Positions 27,176 through 34,972 of a stretch of DNA of 64,000 bases are shown in pieces. The notes under the pieces were generated by a model that was given only the letters and a program-made list of their open reading frames with translations, was not told the DNA's origin and made no database searches. The position numbers were made by a program, and so were the translations under genes. Positions within the stretch are counted from its first letter, which is position 1, and each line of letters begins with the position of its first letter. This stretch comes from Rhodocyclaceae bacterium (lineage in GTDB: Bacteria > Pseudomonadota > Gammaproteobacteria > Burkholderiales > Rhodocyclaceae), in NCBI GenBank assembly GCA_030681195.1, contig JAUXXJ010000045.1, positions 186,001 to 250,000 of the forward strand. Direction: 5' to 3'.

Positions 27176-28966
27176 ATGTGCGGCATCGCAGGAGAGTTAC
27201 GTTTTGACGGCAGCCCGCCAGAACAGGCGACGATCGAGCGCATGACGGCGCAACTCGCGCGCCGTGGGCCGGACGGTCAGGGGTTCTGGCACGAGGGCCC
27301 CGTGGCCTTCGGCCATCGCCGTCTGGCGATCATCGACTTGTCCGAGCGTTCGCGCCAGCCGATGGTGGATGTGTCCTGTGGCCTGTCACTCATCTTCAAC
27401 GGCACGATCTACAACTACCCCGAGCTGCGCGCCGAGTTGCACCACCTCGGGCATGTGTTTTTCTCCGATGGCGATACCGAAGTCATCCTGCGCGCCTTTG
27501 CCGAATGGGGCGAGGCCTGTGTCGAGCGCCTGCATGGCATGTTTGCTTTTGCGATCTGGGACAGTCGACAACAGCAACTGTTCCTCGCACGTGACCGGCT
27601 CGGCATCAAGCCGCTCTACTTTGCCCGCACCGATAGGTTTTTCCGCTTTGCCTCCAACACGCAGGCGCTGCTGGCAGCGGGCGAGATCGATACCAGCATT
27701 GACCCCATCGCCCTGCATCACCAGTTCACCCTGCATTCCGTCGTGCCTGCGCCGCAGACGATCCTCAAGGGCATTCGCAAGCTTGAACAGGGAACGACCC
27801 TGACGCTCGACGCGGCGGGTGGCGAGACAACGCGCCGCTACTGGTCGCTCAAGGCGCAACGCCCGGCCATTGCCCGGAGCGAAGCCGAGTGGACCGAGGC
27901 CATCCACGAAGCCTTGCGCGTGGCCGTGAAAAAACGCATCGAGATTGCCGACGTCAAGGTCGGCGTGCTGCTTTCCGGCGGGCTGGATTCCTCGCTGCTG
28001 GTGGCGCTGCTGGCCGAACAGGGTGTGCCTGACCTGATGACCTTTTCGATCGGTTTTGAAGATCATCCCGAGGAGCGCGGCAACGAGTTCGAATACTCCG
28101 ATGCTGTGGCCGACCACTTCGGCACGCGCCATCACAAGATCGCGATTCCGAATGACGAGGTGTTGCGTCGCCTGCCCGAAGCCGTGGACTGCATGGCCGA
28201 GCCGATGGTCAGCCAGGATGTCATCTCGTTCTACCTGCTGTCAGAGCAGGTCAGCAAAACCGTCAAGGTCGTGCAGAGTGGGCAGGGGGCTGATGAGGTC
28301 TTTGCCGGTTACTCGTGGCACCCGAAGATGGCAGCCGAGTCAGGGCCCTATGTGGAACGCCTGCGCCGACACTATTTCGATCGTGACCATGCCGAGATTG
28401 CCGCCATGTTGGCCGTCTCGTCAGCGCCGACATTTCAGTTCGGCGATGTGACGGGCGACTTACTGGCAGCAAAACTTGCCGAACCATATGCCGACGAATT
28501 CATCGACCAGTTGCTGCGCGCTGAGGCGACGCTGCTGATTACCGACGACCCGGTCAAGCGCGTGGACAACATGACCATGGCCTGGGGGCTGGAAGCGCGC
28601 GTGCCCTTCCTCGATCACCACCTCGTCGAACTGGCGGCGCAGATGCCGCCCGAACTGAAATTGGGGTCAGGCGGCAAGCATGTGCTGAAAAAGATATCGC
28701 GCGGCCTGCTGCCCGATCTCGTCATCGACCGGCCGAAGGGCTACTTCCCGATGCCCGCCCTCAAGTTCGTGCGCGGCGAATTCCTCGACTTCATGCGCGG
28801 CATCCTCGATTCGCAAGCCTGCCGTCAGCGTGGCCTCTATCAGCGCACTTATGTCGAGCAACTGCTGGCCGAACCGGAAAAGCATCTGACGCGTATCCAG
28901 GGCAGCAAACTCTGGCACCTCGCCCTGCTGGAACTGTGGCTGCAGCGGAATGTTGATGGAGCATAA
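27176..28966 (+). CDS. asnO: Asparagine-synthetase-type amidotransferase, AsnO-like (N-acetylglutaminylglutamine amide)
   Basis: A 596-residue class II amidotransferase. The start at 27176 places Cys2 of MCGIAGELRFDG at the N-terminus, as the glutaminase reaction requires. The glutaminase domain has RRGPDGQGFW and IFNGTIYNYPELR. The synthetase domain has the PP-loop VLLSGGLDSSLLV and QSGQGADEVFAGY. The segment HHQFTLHSVVPAPQTILKG and overall length fit the osmolyte-forming NAGGN amidotransferase better than AsnB; this is recalled family resemblance, not a search. The partner NAGGN synthase is not in the window. The repeat at 28412-28435 is translated as AVSSAPTF. Confidence 0.82.
   Translation: MCGIAGELRFDGSPPEQATIERMTAQLARRGPDGQGFWHEGPVAFGHRRLAIIDLSERSRQPMVDVSCGLSLIFNGTIYNYPELRAELHHLGHVFFSDGDTEVILRAFAEWGEACVERLHGMFAFAIWDSRQQQLFLARDRLGIKPLYFARTDRFFRFASNTQALLAAGEIDTSIDPIALHHQFTLHSVVPAPQTILKGIRKLEQGTTLTLDAAGGETTRRYWSLKAQRPAIARSEAEWTEAIHEALRVAVKKRIEIADVKVGVLLSGGLDSSLLVALLAEQGVPDLMTFSIGFEDHPEERGNEFEYSDAVADHFGTRHHKIAIPNDEVLRRLPEAVDCMAEPMVSQDVISFYLLSEQVSKTVKVVQSGQGADEVFAGYSWHPKMAAESGPYVERLRRHYFDRDHAEIAAMLAVSSAPTFQFGDVTGDLLAAKLAEPYADEFIDQLLRAEATLLITDDPVKRVDNMTMAWGLEARVPFLDHHLVELAAQMPPELKLGSGGKHVLKKISRGLLPDLVIDRPKGYFPMPALKFVRGEFLDFMRGILDSQACRQRGLYQRTYVEQLLAEPEKHLTRIQGSKLWHLALLELWLQRNVDGA
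28412..28435 (+). repeat. Dispersed repeat inside the asnO-like gene
   Basis: Variant copy with TCTCGTCAG in the centre and ACATTT at the end. It is read as AVSSAPTF in the synthetase domain after AAMLAV. It shares the CGTCAG variant with the copy in the helicase gene. Confidence 0.8.
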
Positions 28967-28989
28967 GCAGTTTCTTATATGTTGCTGTG

Positions 28990-29003
28990 TTGACATAGAT
29001 CAA
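28990..29003 (+). promoter_or_regulatory. FNR/ANR-type box upstream of the cheV riboswitch
   Basis: TTGACATAGATCAA matches the FNR/CRP-family consensus TTGAT-N4-ATCAA at 9 of 10 defined positions. Its centre is about 40 bases ahead of the riboswitch 5' edge, the class II activator distance, with a CAAAAT -10-like element at 29025-29030. Anaerobic induction of the cheV transcript is the natural reading. Confidence 0.65.
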
Positions 29004-29032
29004 GATCTACAGGGCCTATGCACTCAAAATAA

Positions 29033-29120
29033 TGACGCGCAGTTAAGGGCAAGCCTTGGTGAAAGCCATGGTACGCAAAGCTACCTACCTAAAGACGATG
29101 TCTATGGCAGAGGGGCCGCC
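29033..29120 (+). promoter_or_regulatory. c-di-GMP-I (GEMM-I) riboswitch aptamer
   Basis: The segment shows the hallmarks of GEMM-I. These are ACGCGCAG with GGGCAAGCC, a P2-type hairpin closed by a GAAA tetraloop (GGTGAAAGCC at 29058-29067), and the invariant TACGCAAAGC (29072-29081). A second hairpin carries the 11-nt tetraloop receptor (CCTAA at 29088-29092 and TATGG at 29103-29107, joined by AGAC-GAT-GTCT). The 3' strand is GGCAG-AGGGG-CCGCC (29106-29120). This is the architecture known for c-di-GMP-binding class I riboswitches. A four-base TTAA insertion follows GCGCAG. Confidence 0.9.
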
Positions 29121-29147
29121 AAGCGAATCATCTGATGCTGAAGCGGC

Positions 29148-29171
29148 GCCTCCGCCCGTGAAGTGTGAGGC
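29148..29171 (+). promoter_or_regulatory. Predicted expression platform of the riboswitch
   Basis: GCCTC (29148-29152) can pair with GAGGC (29167-29171), which contains the cheV ribosome site. The same GCGCCTC strand can instead pair with GAGGGGC at 29110-29116 in the aptamer's 3' strand. The two alternatives are exclusive, suggesting that ligand binding frees the anti-ribosome-site strand and turns translation off. The direction is inference. Confidence 0.45.
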
Positions 29172-29174
29172 AAG

Positions 29175-30170
29175 ATGAGTACAGCAACGCCCTTTCAGCC
29201 AGGACTCTCCGGCTCCGCATCTTCCAGCCCGGCATCTCGCCCCAACGCGCTCTCGGCGGTGGATGCGCGTACCCAGTTGGCGGGTACCAACATGATGGAG
29301 TTGCTGCTCTTCAAGCTGGGGGCGCCCGAGGTTTATGGGATCAACGTCTTCAAGGTCAAGGAGATCATTCGTACGGTCGACATCACGCAGGCCCCCTCCC
29401 AACCCGAGTTTGTCGTTGGCATGGCGTCGATCCGGGGACAACTGTTGCCCGTCATCGATCTGGTTTCGCTCTGTGGCAACTGCCTTGCCGATCGATCCCC
29501 CGTGATGATCATCACCGAGTTTTCAAACTCCACCCAGGCGTTTCTGGTTGAGTCGGTGGATACCATCATCCGCGTTGCCTGGAGCGATGTGCATCAAGCC
29601 CCGGCGATGCTGACGGGTAGCACCAAGCTGACCGGCGTTACCCGGCTCAGAGATGGCACACTGGTCTCCATTCTCGATGTGGAGCAAATCCTGCACGCAA
29701 TCGCAGGCGATAAACCGGTATCGCTGGAATCCATGTACCTCCCCGTAGCACAGCAATTGATGCTCAAAAGCATCAGAATATTCTTTGCCGACGACAGTGC
29801 TTTTGCGCGGAATCAGCTCAAACAGATTCTCGACAGCATCGGTGTTGCCTCGGAGTTTGCCGTCAATGGCCTGGACGCCTGGACGCGTCTGGATGCACTC
29901 GCTGCTGCCGCCGAAGCAACGGGGACACCACTCGCGGATTCGTTCCCAATTGTCATTACGGATATCGAGATGCCCGAAATGGATGGCTTCATGCTGACGC
30001 GCAAGATCAAGGCAGATCCCCGCTTCAAGGGCATCAAGGTATTGCTGCACTCCTCCATGTCGGAATCCTCCAACAAAGACAAGGGGCTCGCACTTGGTGC
30101 GGATGGCTTCCTGCCGAAGTACAAACCCGCAGAGGTGGCAGAGAGCCTCCGCTCGTTCCTGCCCACATAA
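29175..30170 (+). CDS. cheV: CheV chemotaxis coupling protein (CheW-receiver)
   Basis: The 331-residue protein couples chemoreceptors to CheA. The CheW domain spans about 35-180 (MMELLLFKLGAPEVYGINVFKVKEII, GMASIRGQLLPVIDL). A receiver domain spans about 200-330, with the phospho-Asp in VITDIEMPEMDGF, the Thr/Ser switch in LLHSSMSE, and the Lys in FLPKYKP. The Ser/Pro-rich N-terminal 25 residues are a flexible leader. No other che gene is adjacent. Expression is predicted to depend on an FNR-type activator and on c-di-GMP through the riboswitch, linking motility to oxygen and second messenger. Confidence 0.93.
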   Translation: MSTATPFQPGLSGSASSSPASRPNALSAVDARTQLAGTNMMELLLFKLGAPEVYGINVFKVKEIIRTVDITQAPSQPEFVVGMASIRGQLLPVIDLVSLCGNCLADRSPVMIITEFSNSTQAFLVESVDTIIRVAWSDVHQAPAMLTGSTKLTGVTRLRDGTLVSILDVEQILHAIAGDKPVSLESMYLPVAQQLMLKSIRIFFADDSAFARNQLKQILDSIGVASEFAVNGLDAWTRLDALAAAAEATGTPLADSFPIVITDIEMPEMDGFMLTRKIKADPRFKGIKVLLHSSMSESSNKDKGLALGADGFLPKYKPAEVAESLRSFLPT

Positions 30171-30218
30171 ATTACGGGCACACACCGGCGGCTGAAACCC
30201 TCGTGGTCGAGTTGATCA

Positions 30219-30240
30219 AATTGGTGCTTCCGCACCAATT
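30219..30240 (+). terminator. Hairpin after cheV
   Basis: Perfect 9-bp inverted repeat AATTGGTGC / GCACCAATT with a TTCC loop, 49 bases past the cheV stop. No T-run follows, so it may be a weak terminator, an mRNA 3' stabiliser, or a protein-binding palindrome ahead of the sigma-54 promoter. Confidence 0.5.
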
Positions 30241-30307
30241 GTGTGCGATATATGAACGGGGCAATTTTTAATTCAAAGTAATTCAGTCGGTTACGGGGCG
30301 AACCAGA

Positions 30308-30323
30308 TGGCATAGCGCTTGCA
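30308..30323 (+). promoter_or_regulatory. Sigma-54 promoter of the glutaminase fusion
   Basis: TGGCATAGCGCTTGCA has the invariant GG (30309-30310) and GC (30321-30322) separated by exactly 10 bases, with the TGGCA and TTGCA flanks of the RpoN consensus. Transcription would start near 30334, just before the AAGGAG ribosome site at 30342-30347. Nitrogen control of a glutamine-degrading enzyme makes biological sense. Confidence 0.75.
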
Positions 30324-30356
30324 GTGTCTGGGTTTTGCCCTAAGGAGTCCGACGTC

Positions 30357-32204
30357 GTGCCTGCTTCCTCCCCAGACCAGAATCCGTCCGCATCGCCCAT
30401 CGAGCAATATCTCAAGGGCCTGCACGCCAAACATGCAGGATTCAGTGAAGGCCAGGTTGCCGACTACATCCCCGAATTGGCCAAAGCCGATCCCAACTGG
30501 TTTGGCATCTGCATTGCAACACGCGATGGTCATGTCTACGAAGTGGGGGATACGCGCCAACCTTTTACGATTCAGTCCATTTCCAAAGCATTGACCTATG
30601 GCCTTGCGCTGGAAGATCGTGGCGAAGATTTCATGCTTTCCCGCGTGGGTGTTGAACCATCAGGCGATGCCTTCAATGCGATCAGCTTGAAGCCGGGATC
30701 GGGCGCGCCCTTTAATCCCATGATTAACGCGGGGGCCATTGCAACCTGTGGCCAGATCCTCAATCAAGACGGGCGTTCGCGCTATGAGCGGATTCTGGCC
30801 TGTTTGTCCGCCTATGCGGGGCGTTCCCTCGACATGGACAGCATTGTCTATGCGTCGGAGAGTGAAACCGGACACCGCAACCGGGCTATCGGCTGGATGT
30901 TGAGAAATTTCAACATCATCGACGAGGAACCGACCGAGATTCTCGAAACCTATTTCAAGCAATGTTCCATCCGGATGAACTGCCGCGATCTGGCGGTGAT
31001 GGGCGCCACGCTGGCAAACCAGGGACGCAATCCGCTGACACGCGAGCAGGCGATTGCCCCGGCCTATGTCGACAATGTGCTGTCGGTGATGTCGACGTGC
31101 GGCATGTATGACTATTCCGGCGAATGGATTTATCGTGTCGGCCTGCCCGCGAAAAGTGGCGTTGGCGGGGGAATCCTGGCCGTGCTGCCAGGTCAACTCG
31201 GCATCGGCATTTTCTCACCGCTGCTGGACGCGCAGGGAAACAGTGCGCGCGGCATCAAGGTCTGCGAAGACTTGTCGCGTGATCTGGCATTCCACCTGTT
31301 TGCCAACGGCGCAGCCCCGCAGCCTGCCCTGCGGCTTTCCTATGACGGCAGCCAGGTATCGTCTTGCCGCCGCCGCGCCCCCAAGTTTCAGCAGATATTG
31401 CGGTCGAGCGGGCATCGTCTGCGTGTCATCGCCTTGCAGGGCGAACTGATTTTTTCGACCTTTGAGCCGGTCGTCCGGTTCGCACTCAAGCAGGCGCCCT
31501 ATTGCCAGCAGCTGATCCTCAATTTCAGGAATGTGATCAATATCGATGAGGTGGCCCTGAAGCTGATTGCCGAACTGCATGAGAGCCTTGCAACATCGGG
31601 CGTAAACCTGGTGATCTGCTACGTCGATAAATTCATAAAAGTCTTCCGCAGGCCGGGGATGAATCAGATCGCGCTGTTTCCCGATGATGATTCCGCTTTG
31701 GAAGCGTGTGAAAACAAACTGCTGGATGCCTTGGTCGGCTCGGAATGGCATGACTTGAAGCCATTGTCATTAGCCGACTGTCTTTTGTTTGAAGGGTTTG
31801 ATGTGGATGAGCTGGGCTGGATGGATGCGCAAATGGAGAAAGGTGATGCCGTGGCGGGCGACCTTCTGATCCGGGCAGGCGACCCGGGCGATAGCCTGTA
31901 CTTGCTGCTGGCCGGGGCCGTTGAGGTCAGGCTGCCGACGGAATCCGGCCAGCCGGGGAAGCGCGTCAATGTGTTCGAGGCAGGCATGAGCGTGGGAGAG
32001 ATGGGTTTTATCGACGGCTCGCCACGCTCGGCCAACATCATCGCGAGTGAGAACGTCAGCTACCGCGTCATCACGCGCGAACTCTTTGACCGGCTTGATG
32101 CCGAGCATCCAGACTTGAAAATCAAGCTGCTCAAGAATCTGTCGAGATTGCTGGCGGCCAATCTGCGCAGATCGAGTCAGGAGGTGGCTACCTACAAAGG
32201 CTGA
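30357..32204 (+). CDS. glsA: Glutaminase fused to STAS and cyclic-nucleotide-binding domains
   Basis: A 615-residue fusion. Residues about 10-310 are a GlsA-type glutaminase (glutamine to glutamate plus ammonia) with the serine-lysine pair S74xxK77 in FTIQSISKAL. NPMINAGAI and KSGVGGGILAVLPG are also present. About 325-435 is a STAS domain (LRVIALQGELIFSTFEPV). About 470-605 is a cNMP-binding domain with the phosphate cassette GEMGFIDGSPRSANI, Arg retained. The GTG at 30357 is chosen because AAGGAG lies 9 bases upstream; an earlier in-frame GTG at 30324 falls within the sigma-54 promoter. The tail suggests allosteric control of glutaminase by a nucleotide or partner protein. Confidence 0.9.
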   Translation: MPASSPDQNPSASPIEQYLKGLHAKHAGFSEGQVADYIPELAKADPNWFGICIATRDGHVYEVGDTRQPFTIQSISKALTYGLALEDRGEDFMLSRVGVEPSGDAFNAISLKPGSGAPFNPMINAGAIATCGQILNQDGRSRYERILACLSAYAGRSLDMDSIVYASESETGHRNRAIGWMLRNFNIIDEEPTEILETYFKQCSIRMNCRDLAVMGATLANQGRNPLTREQAIAPAYVDNVLSVMSTCGMYDYSGEWIYRVGLPAKSGVGGGILAVLPGQLGIGIFSPLLDAQGNSARGIKVCEDLSRDLAFHLFANGAAPQPALRLSYDGSQVSSCRRRAPKFQQILRSSGHRLRVIALQGELIFSTFEPVVRFALKQAPYCQQLILNFRNVINIDEVALKLIAELHESLATSGVNLVICYVDKFIKVFRRPGMNQIALFPDDDSALEACENKLLDALVGSEWHDLKPLSLADCLLFEGFDVDELGWMDAQMEKGDAVAGDLLIRAGDPGDSLYLLLAGAVEVRLPTESGQPGKRVNVFEAGMSVGEMGFIDGSPRSANIIASENVSYRVITRELFDRLDAEHPDLKIKLLKNLSRLLAANLRRSSQEVATYKG

Positions 32205-32218
32205 TGTTGCCAGCGGGG

Positions 32219-33463
32219 CTAGCCTCTGCCTTCCAGATAGAAATCCACCCGCCCCTGGGGCGCCAGATAGGCAATCACTTCACGTGGGATGTCCTTGGGT
32301 GGCAGGGTGCTGGTGATTTTTTCGTCCGCTTCTTTCATGTCGAGCAGCAGGGCCTCGTTGCGGGGCACACTGGCGTCATAGAGCATCAGTAGCGGGCGCA
32401 GCAGATCCCGGGAGGAGGACTCGATCACCAGGCCATAACTGCCATCGCTCAGCATGACGAAGGTGCCGGGCGGGTAGACGCCCAGGGCCTTGACGAAAGC
32501 ACTCAATAGCTCGGGGTCATACGCCGCCCCTTCAAGCTTGAACATGCGTGCGACAGCCTCGGCGGGCATGAGTGCCGTTTTGCCATCAAGCGGATTGCAC
32601 AGATTGTCGTAGCGGTTGGCGATGGCGACGATGCGTGCCAGCCTGGGGATCTTGGTACCGCTCAGCCCGTTGGGATAGCCGCTGCCATCCCAATGTTCGT
32701 GGTGGCAGGCGATGATGTTCTTGATCGTGACGGGCAGTTGCTTCATCCCGGCGACGGCATTCAGGCCGCGCCCGATATGGGTACGGTAGAACTGCTCCTC
32801 GGCGGTGGTCCGGTTCGGATTGCGCACCACCCGCGCGGGAATATCGGGCAGGCCGGCATCGTGCAGCATCGCCCCCAGCCCCAGATGATTCATCTCTTCT
32901 TCCGATAGGCCAATGCTCTTGCCGATCAGCAAGGACAGCACCATCACGTTCATCGCATGATTCGGCAGCCCGGTCTCGCTTTTCTTCAAATTGACCAGAT
33001 GCACGGCCACACTGCTGGCGCGGATGAGGCCGCCCACCAGGCGATCGACCAGCACGCGGCTTTGCGTGTGCGCTTCGCTCGGGCGCGGCCCCAGTTCGCC
33101 CAGTATCTGACGGATCGATCCGGTCTCCTGTTCGAAGAGGCGGGCGCAGCGCGCAATGCTTTCGCGTGTCTCGCGCACGCGCAGCACACGGTCGCGCTTG
33201 TTGTCGAGCAGCGCATCCAGCGCGCCCGCCGTGAAATCCGCCTCTTCCTCTACCGCTGATGTGGGTGCCTCCGGCAGGGGCTTGGTGGTACTGCGCTGCG
33301 GGTCCCACTCGACGGAACCCAGCCCCATCTGGTGGAGTGTCTGGATTTGCTGCGCATTGGCAATGCGGAAGCGATTGAGCAGAAACGGGTGTTCCATCCA
33401 GCCGAGCGACTCAAGGGAAATGAACATGCCGGGCTGAAGGCGATTAACGGGGATGGTAGGCAT
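32219..33463 (-). CDS. HD-GYP c-di-GMP phosphodiesterase
   Basis: A 414-residue protein. An N-terminal DUF3391-like region (MPTIPVNRLQPGMFISLESLGW) is followed by an HD-GYP domain with the metal ligands in AMLHDAGLPDIP. The HHEHWDGSGYPNGL signature defines the subfamily, and RIVAIANRYDNL follows. It should hydrolyse c-di-GMP. I chose the ATG at 33461-33463 because the upstream extension is Arg-rich and unrelated. It is convergent with the glutaminase fusion and divergent from miaB. Confidence 0.92.
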   Translation of the reverse strand: MPTIPVNRLQPGMFISLESLGWMEHPFLLNRFRIANAQQIQTLHQMGLGSVEWDPQRSTTKPLPEAPTSAVEEEADFTAGALDALLDNKRDRVLRVRETRESIARCARLFEQETGSIRQILGELGPRPSEAHTQSRVLVDRLVGGLIRASSVAVHLVNLKKSETGLPNHAMNVMVLSLLIGKSIGLSEEEMNHLGLGAMLHDAGLPDIPARVVRNPNRTTAEEQFYRTHIGRGLNAVAGMKQLPVTIKNIIACHHEHWDGSGYPNGLSGTKIPRLARIVAIANRYDNLCNPLDGKTALMPAEAVARMFKLEGAAYDPELLSAFVKALGVYPPGTFVMLSDGSYGLVIESSSRDLLRPLLMLYDASVPRNEALLLDMKEADEKITSTLPPKDIPREVIAYLAPQGRVDFYLEGRG

Positions 33464-33585
33464 TGGTAATGGAAAGACGATCTGATGCGTTGAGCCGATT
33501 ATGCGGTTCGTCCGGCGCTGGCGCAAGCGGGCAGGTCTGGACCGGCTGATAAAATTCACGCTTTCTTTATATGTACCTCCCCGCC

Positions 33586-34923
33586 ATGACCCAGAAAGTC
33601 TTCATCCGCACCTTTGGCTGCCAGATGAACGAGTATGACTCGGACAAGATGGTCGATATGCTTGGCGCCGGGGGTGTTGTCAGGACGGACAAGGTCGAGG
33701 AGGCGGACATCATCCTCTTCAACACCTGCTCGGTGCGCGAGAAGCCGCAGGAAAAGGTGTTTCACGACCTCGGGCGGGTGCGCAAGCTGAAGGAGGCGAA
33801 GCCCGGCCTGATCATCGGCGTCGGCGGTTGCGTCGCCAGTCAGGAGGGCGAACACATCATCGAGCGTGCGCCCTACGTGGATCTGGTCTTTGGTCCGCAG
33901 ACGCTGCATCGCCTGCCCGAACTGATTGCGGCGCGGCGTGCCTCTGGCAAGGCGCAGGTGGATGTGTCCTTCCCAGAGATCGAGAAGTTCGACACGCTGC
34001 CGGCGGCGCGCGTCGAAGGCGAGGCCGGTACCAGCGCCTTTGTCTCGATCATGGAGGGCTGCTCGAAGTTCTGCACCTTCTGCATCGTGCCCTACACGCG
34101 CGGTGAAGAAGTCTCCCGGCCGTTTGACGACGTGCTCGCCGAAGTGAGCGCGCTCGTCGCGCAGGGCGTCAAGGAAGTGACGCTACTGGGCCAGAACGTG
34201 AATGCCTATCGCGGTGAAACGAATGATGGCGATACCGTCGACCTCGCCTTCGTCATCGAGGCGATTGCCGCCATGCCGGAGATCGAGCGCATCCGTTACA
34301 CCACCTCGCATCCGCGCGAAATGACACAACGGCTGATTGATAGTTACGCCAGCACGCCCAAGCTGGCGCCGCATCTGCATCTGCCGGTGCAGTCCGGTTC
34401 TGACCGGGTGCTGGCGGCGATGAAGCGCGGCTATACGGTACTTGAATACAAGTCGCTGGTGCGCAAGCTGCGCGCGGCGCGTCCCGAGTTGTCGCTGTCC
34501 ACCGACTTCATTGTCGGCTTTCCTGGCGAGACGGCAGAGGATTTCGAGAAGACCATGACGCTGATCGACGAGATCGGTTTCGATGCCAGCTTCTCCTTCA
34601 TCTTCAGCCCGCGCCCCGGTACCCCGGCGGCCGAGATGACCGACGACACAACCGCCGAGCTGAAAACCGAGCGGCTGATGCGCTTGCAAAAGCGCATCGA
34701 GGAACTCGCTTTCGCGGTCTCGCAGTCGATGGTCGGCACGGTACAGAAGGTGCTGGTCGAGGGGCGTGCCCGTAAGGATGAGCACGAACTGGCCGGCCGT
34801 ACTGCCAACAACCGCGTGGTGAACTTCAAGGGTAGCCCGCGTCAGATCGGCCAGTTCATCGACGTCACCATTACCGCTGCGCTGCCGCACAGCTTGCGCG
34901 GCGAAGTTGTGATCCGCGAGTGA
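33586..34923 (+). CDS. miaB: tRNA-2-methylthio-N6-dimethylallyladenosine synthase
   Basis: A 445-residue radical SAM methylthiotransferase modifying A37 of tRNAs. The N-terminal UPF0004 domain carries three cluster cysteines ([28 protein letters not shown]). The radical SAM motif is CSKFCTFC in the segment ending IVPYTRGEE, and a TRAM domain ends the protein. A second ATG 15 bases upstream (33571) is possible, but the family starts at [11 protein letters not shown]. Confidence 0.95.
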   Translation: MTQKVFIRTFGCQMNEYDSDKMVDMLGAGGVVRTDKVEEADIILFNTCSVREKPQEKVFHDLGRVRKLKEAKPGLIIGVGGCVASQEGEHIIERAPYVDLVFGPQTLHRLPELIAARRASGKAQVDVSFPEIEKFDTLPAARVEGEAGTSAFVSIMEGCSKFCTFCIVPYTRGEEVSRPFDDVLAEVSALVAQGVKEVTLLGQNVNAYRGETNDGDTVDLAFVIEAIAAMPEIERIRYTTSHPREMTQRLIDSYASTPKLAPHLHLPVQSGSDRVLAAMKRGYTVLEYKSLVRKLRAARPELSLSTDFIVGFPGETAEDFEKTMTLIDEIGFDASFSFIFSPRPGTPAAEMTDDTTAELKTERLMRLQKRIEELAFAVSQSMVGTVQKVLVEGRARKDEHELAGRTANNRVVNFKGSPRQIGQFIDVTITAALPHSLRGEVVIRE

Positions 34924-34972
34924 TCTACGATTCCTCGACCAGAACCACCCCCGCCTGAGCGGACGCGATCCC

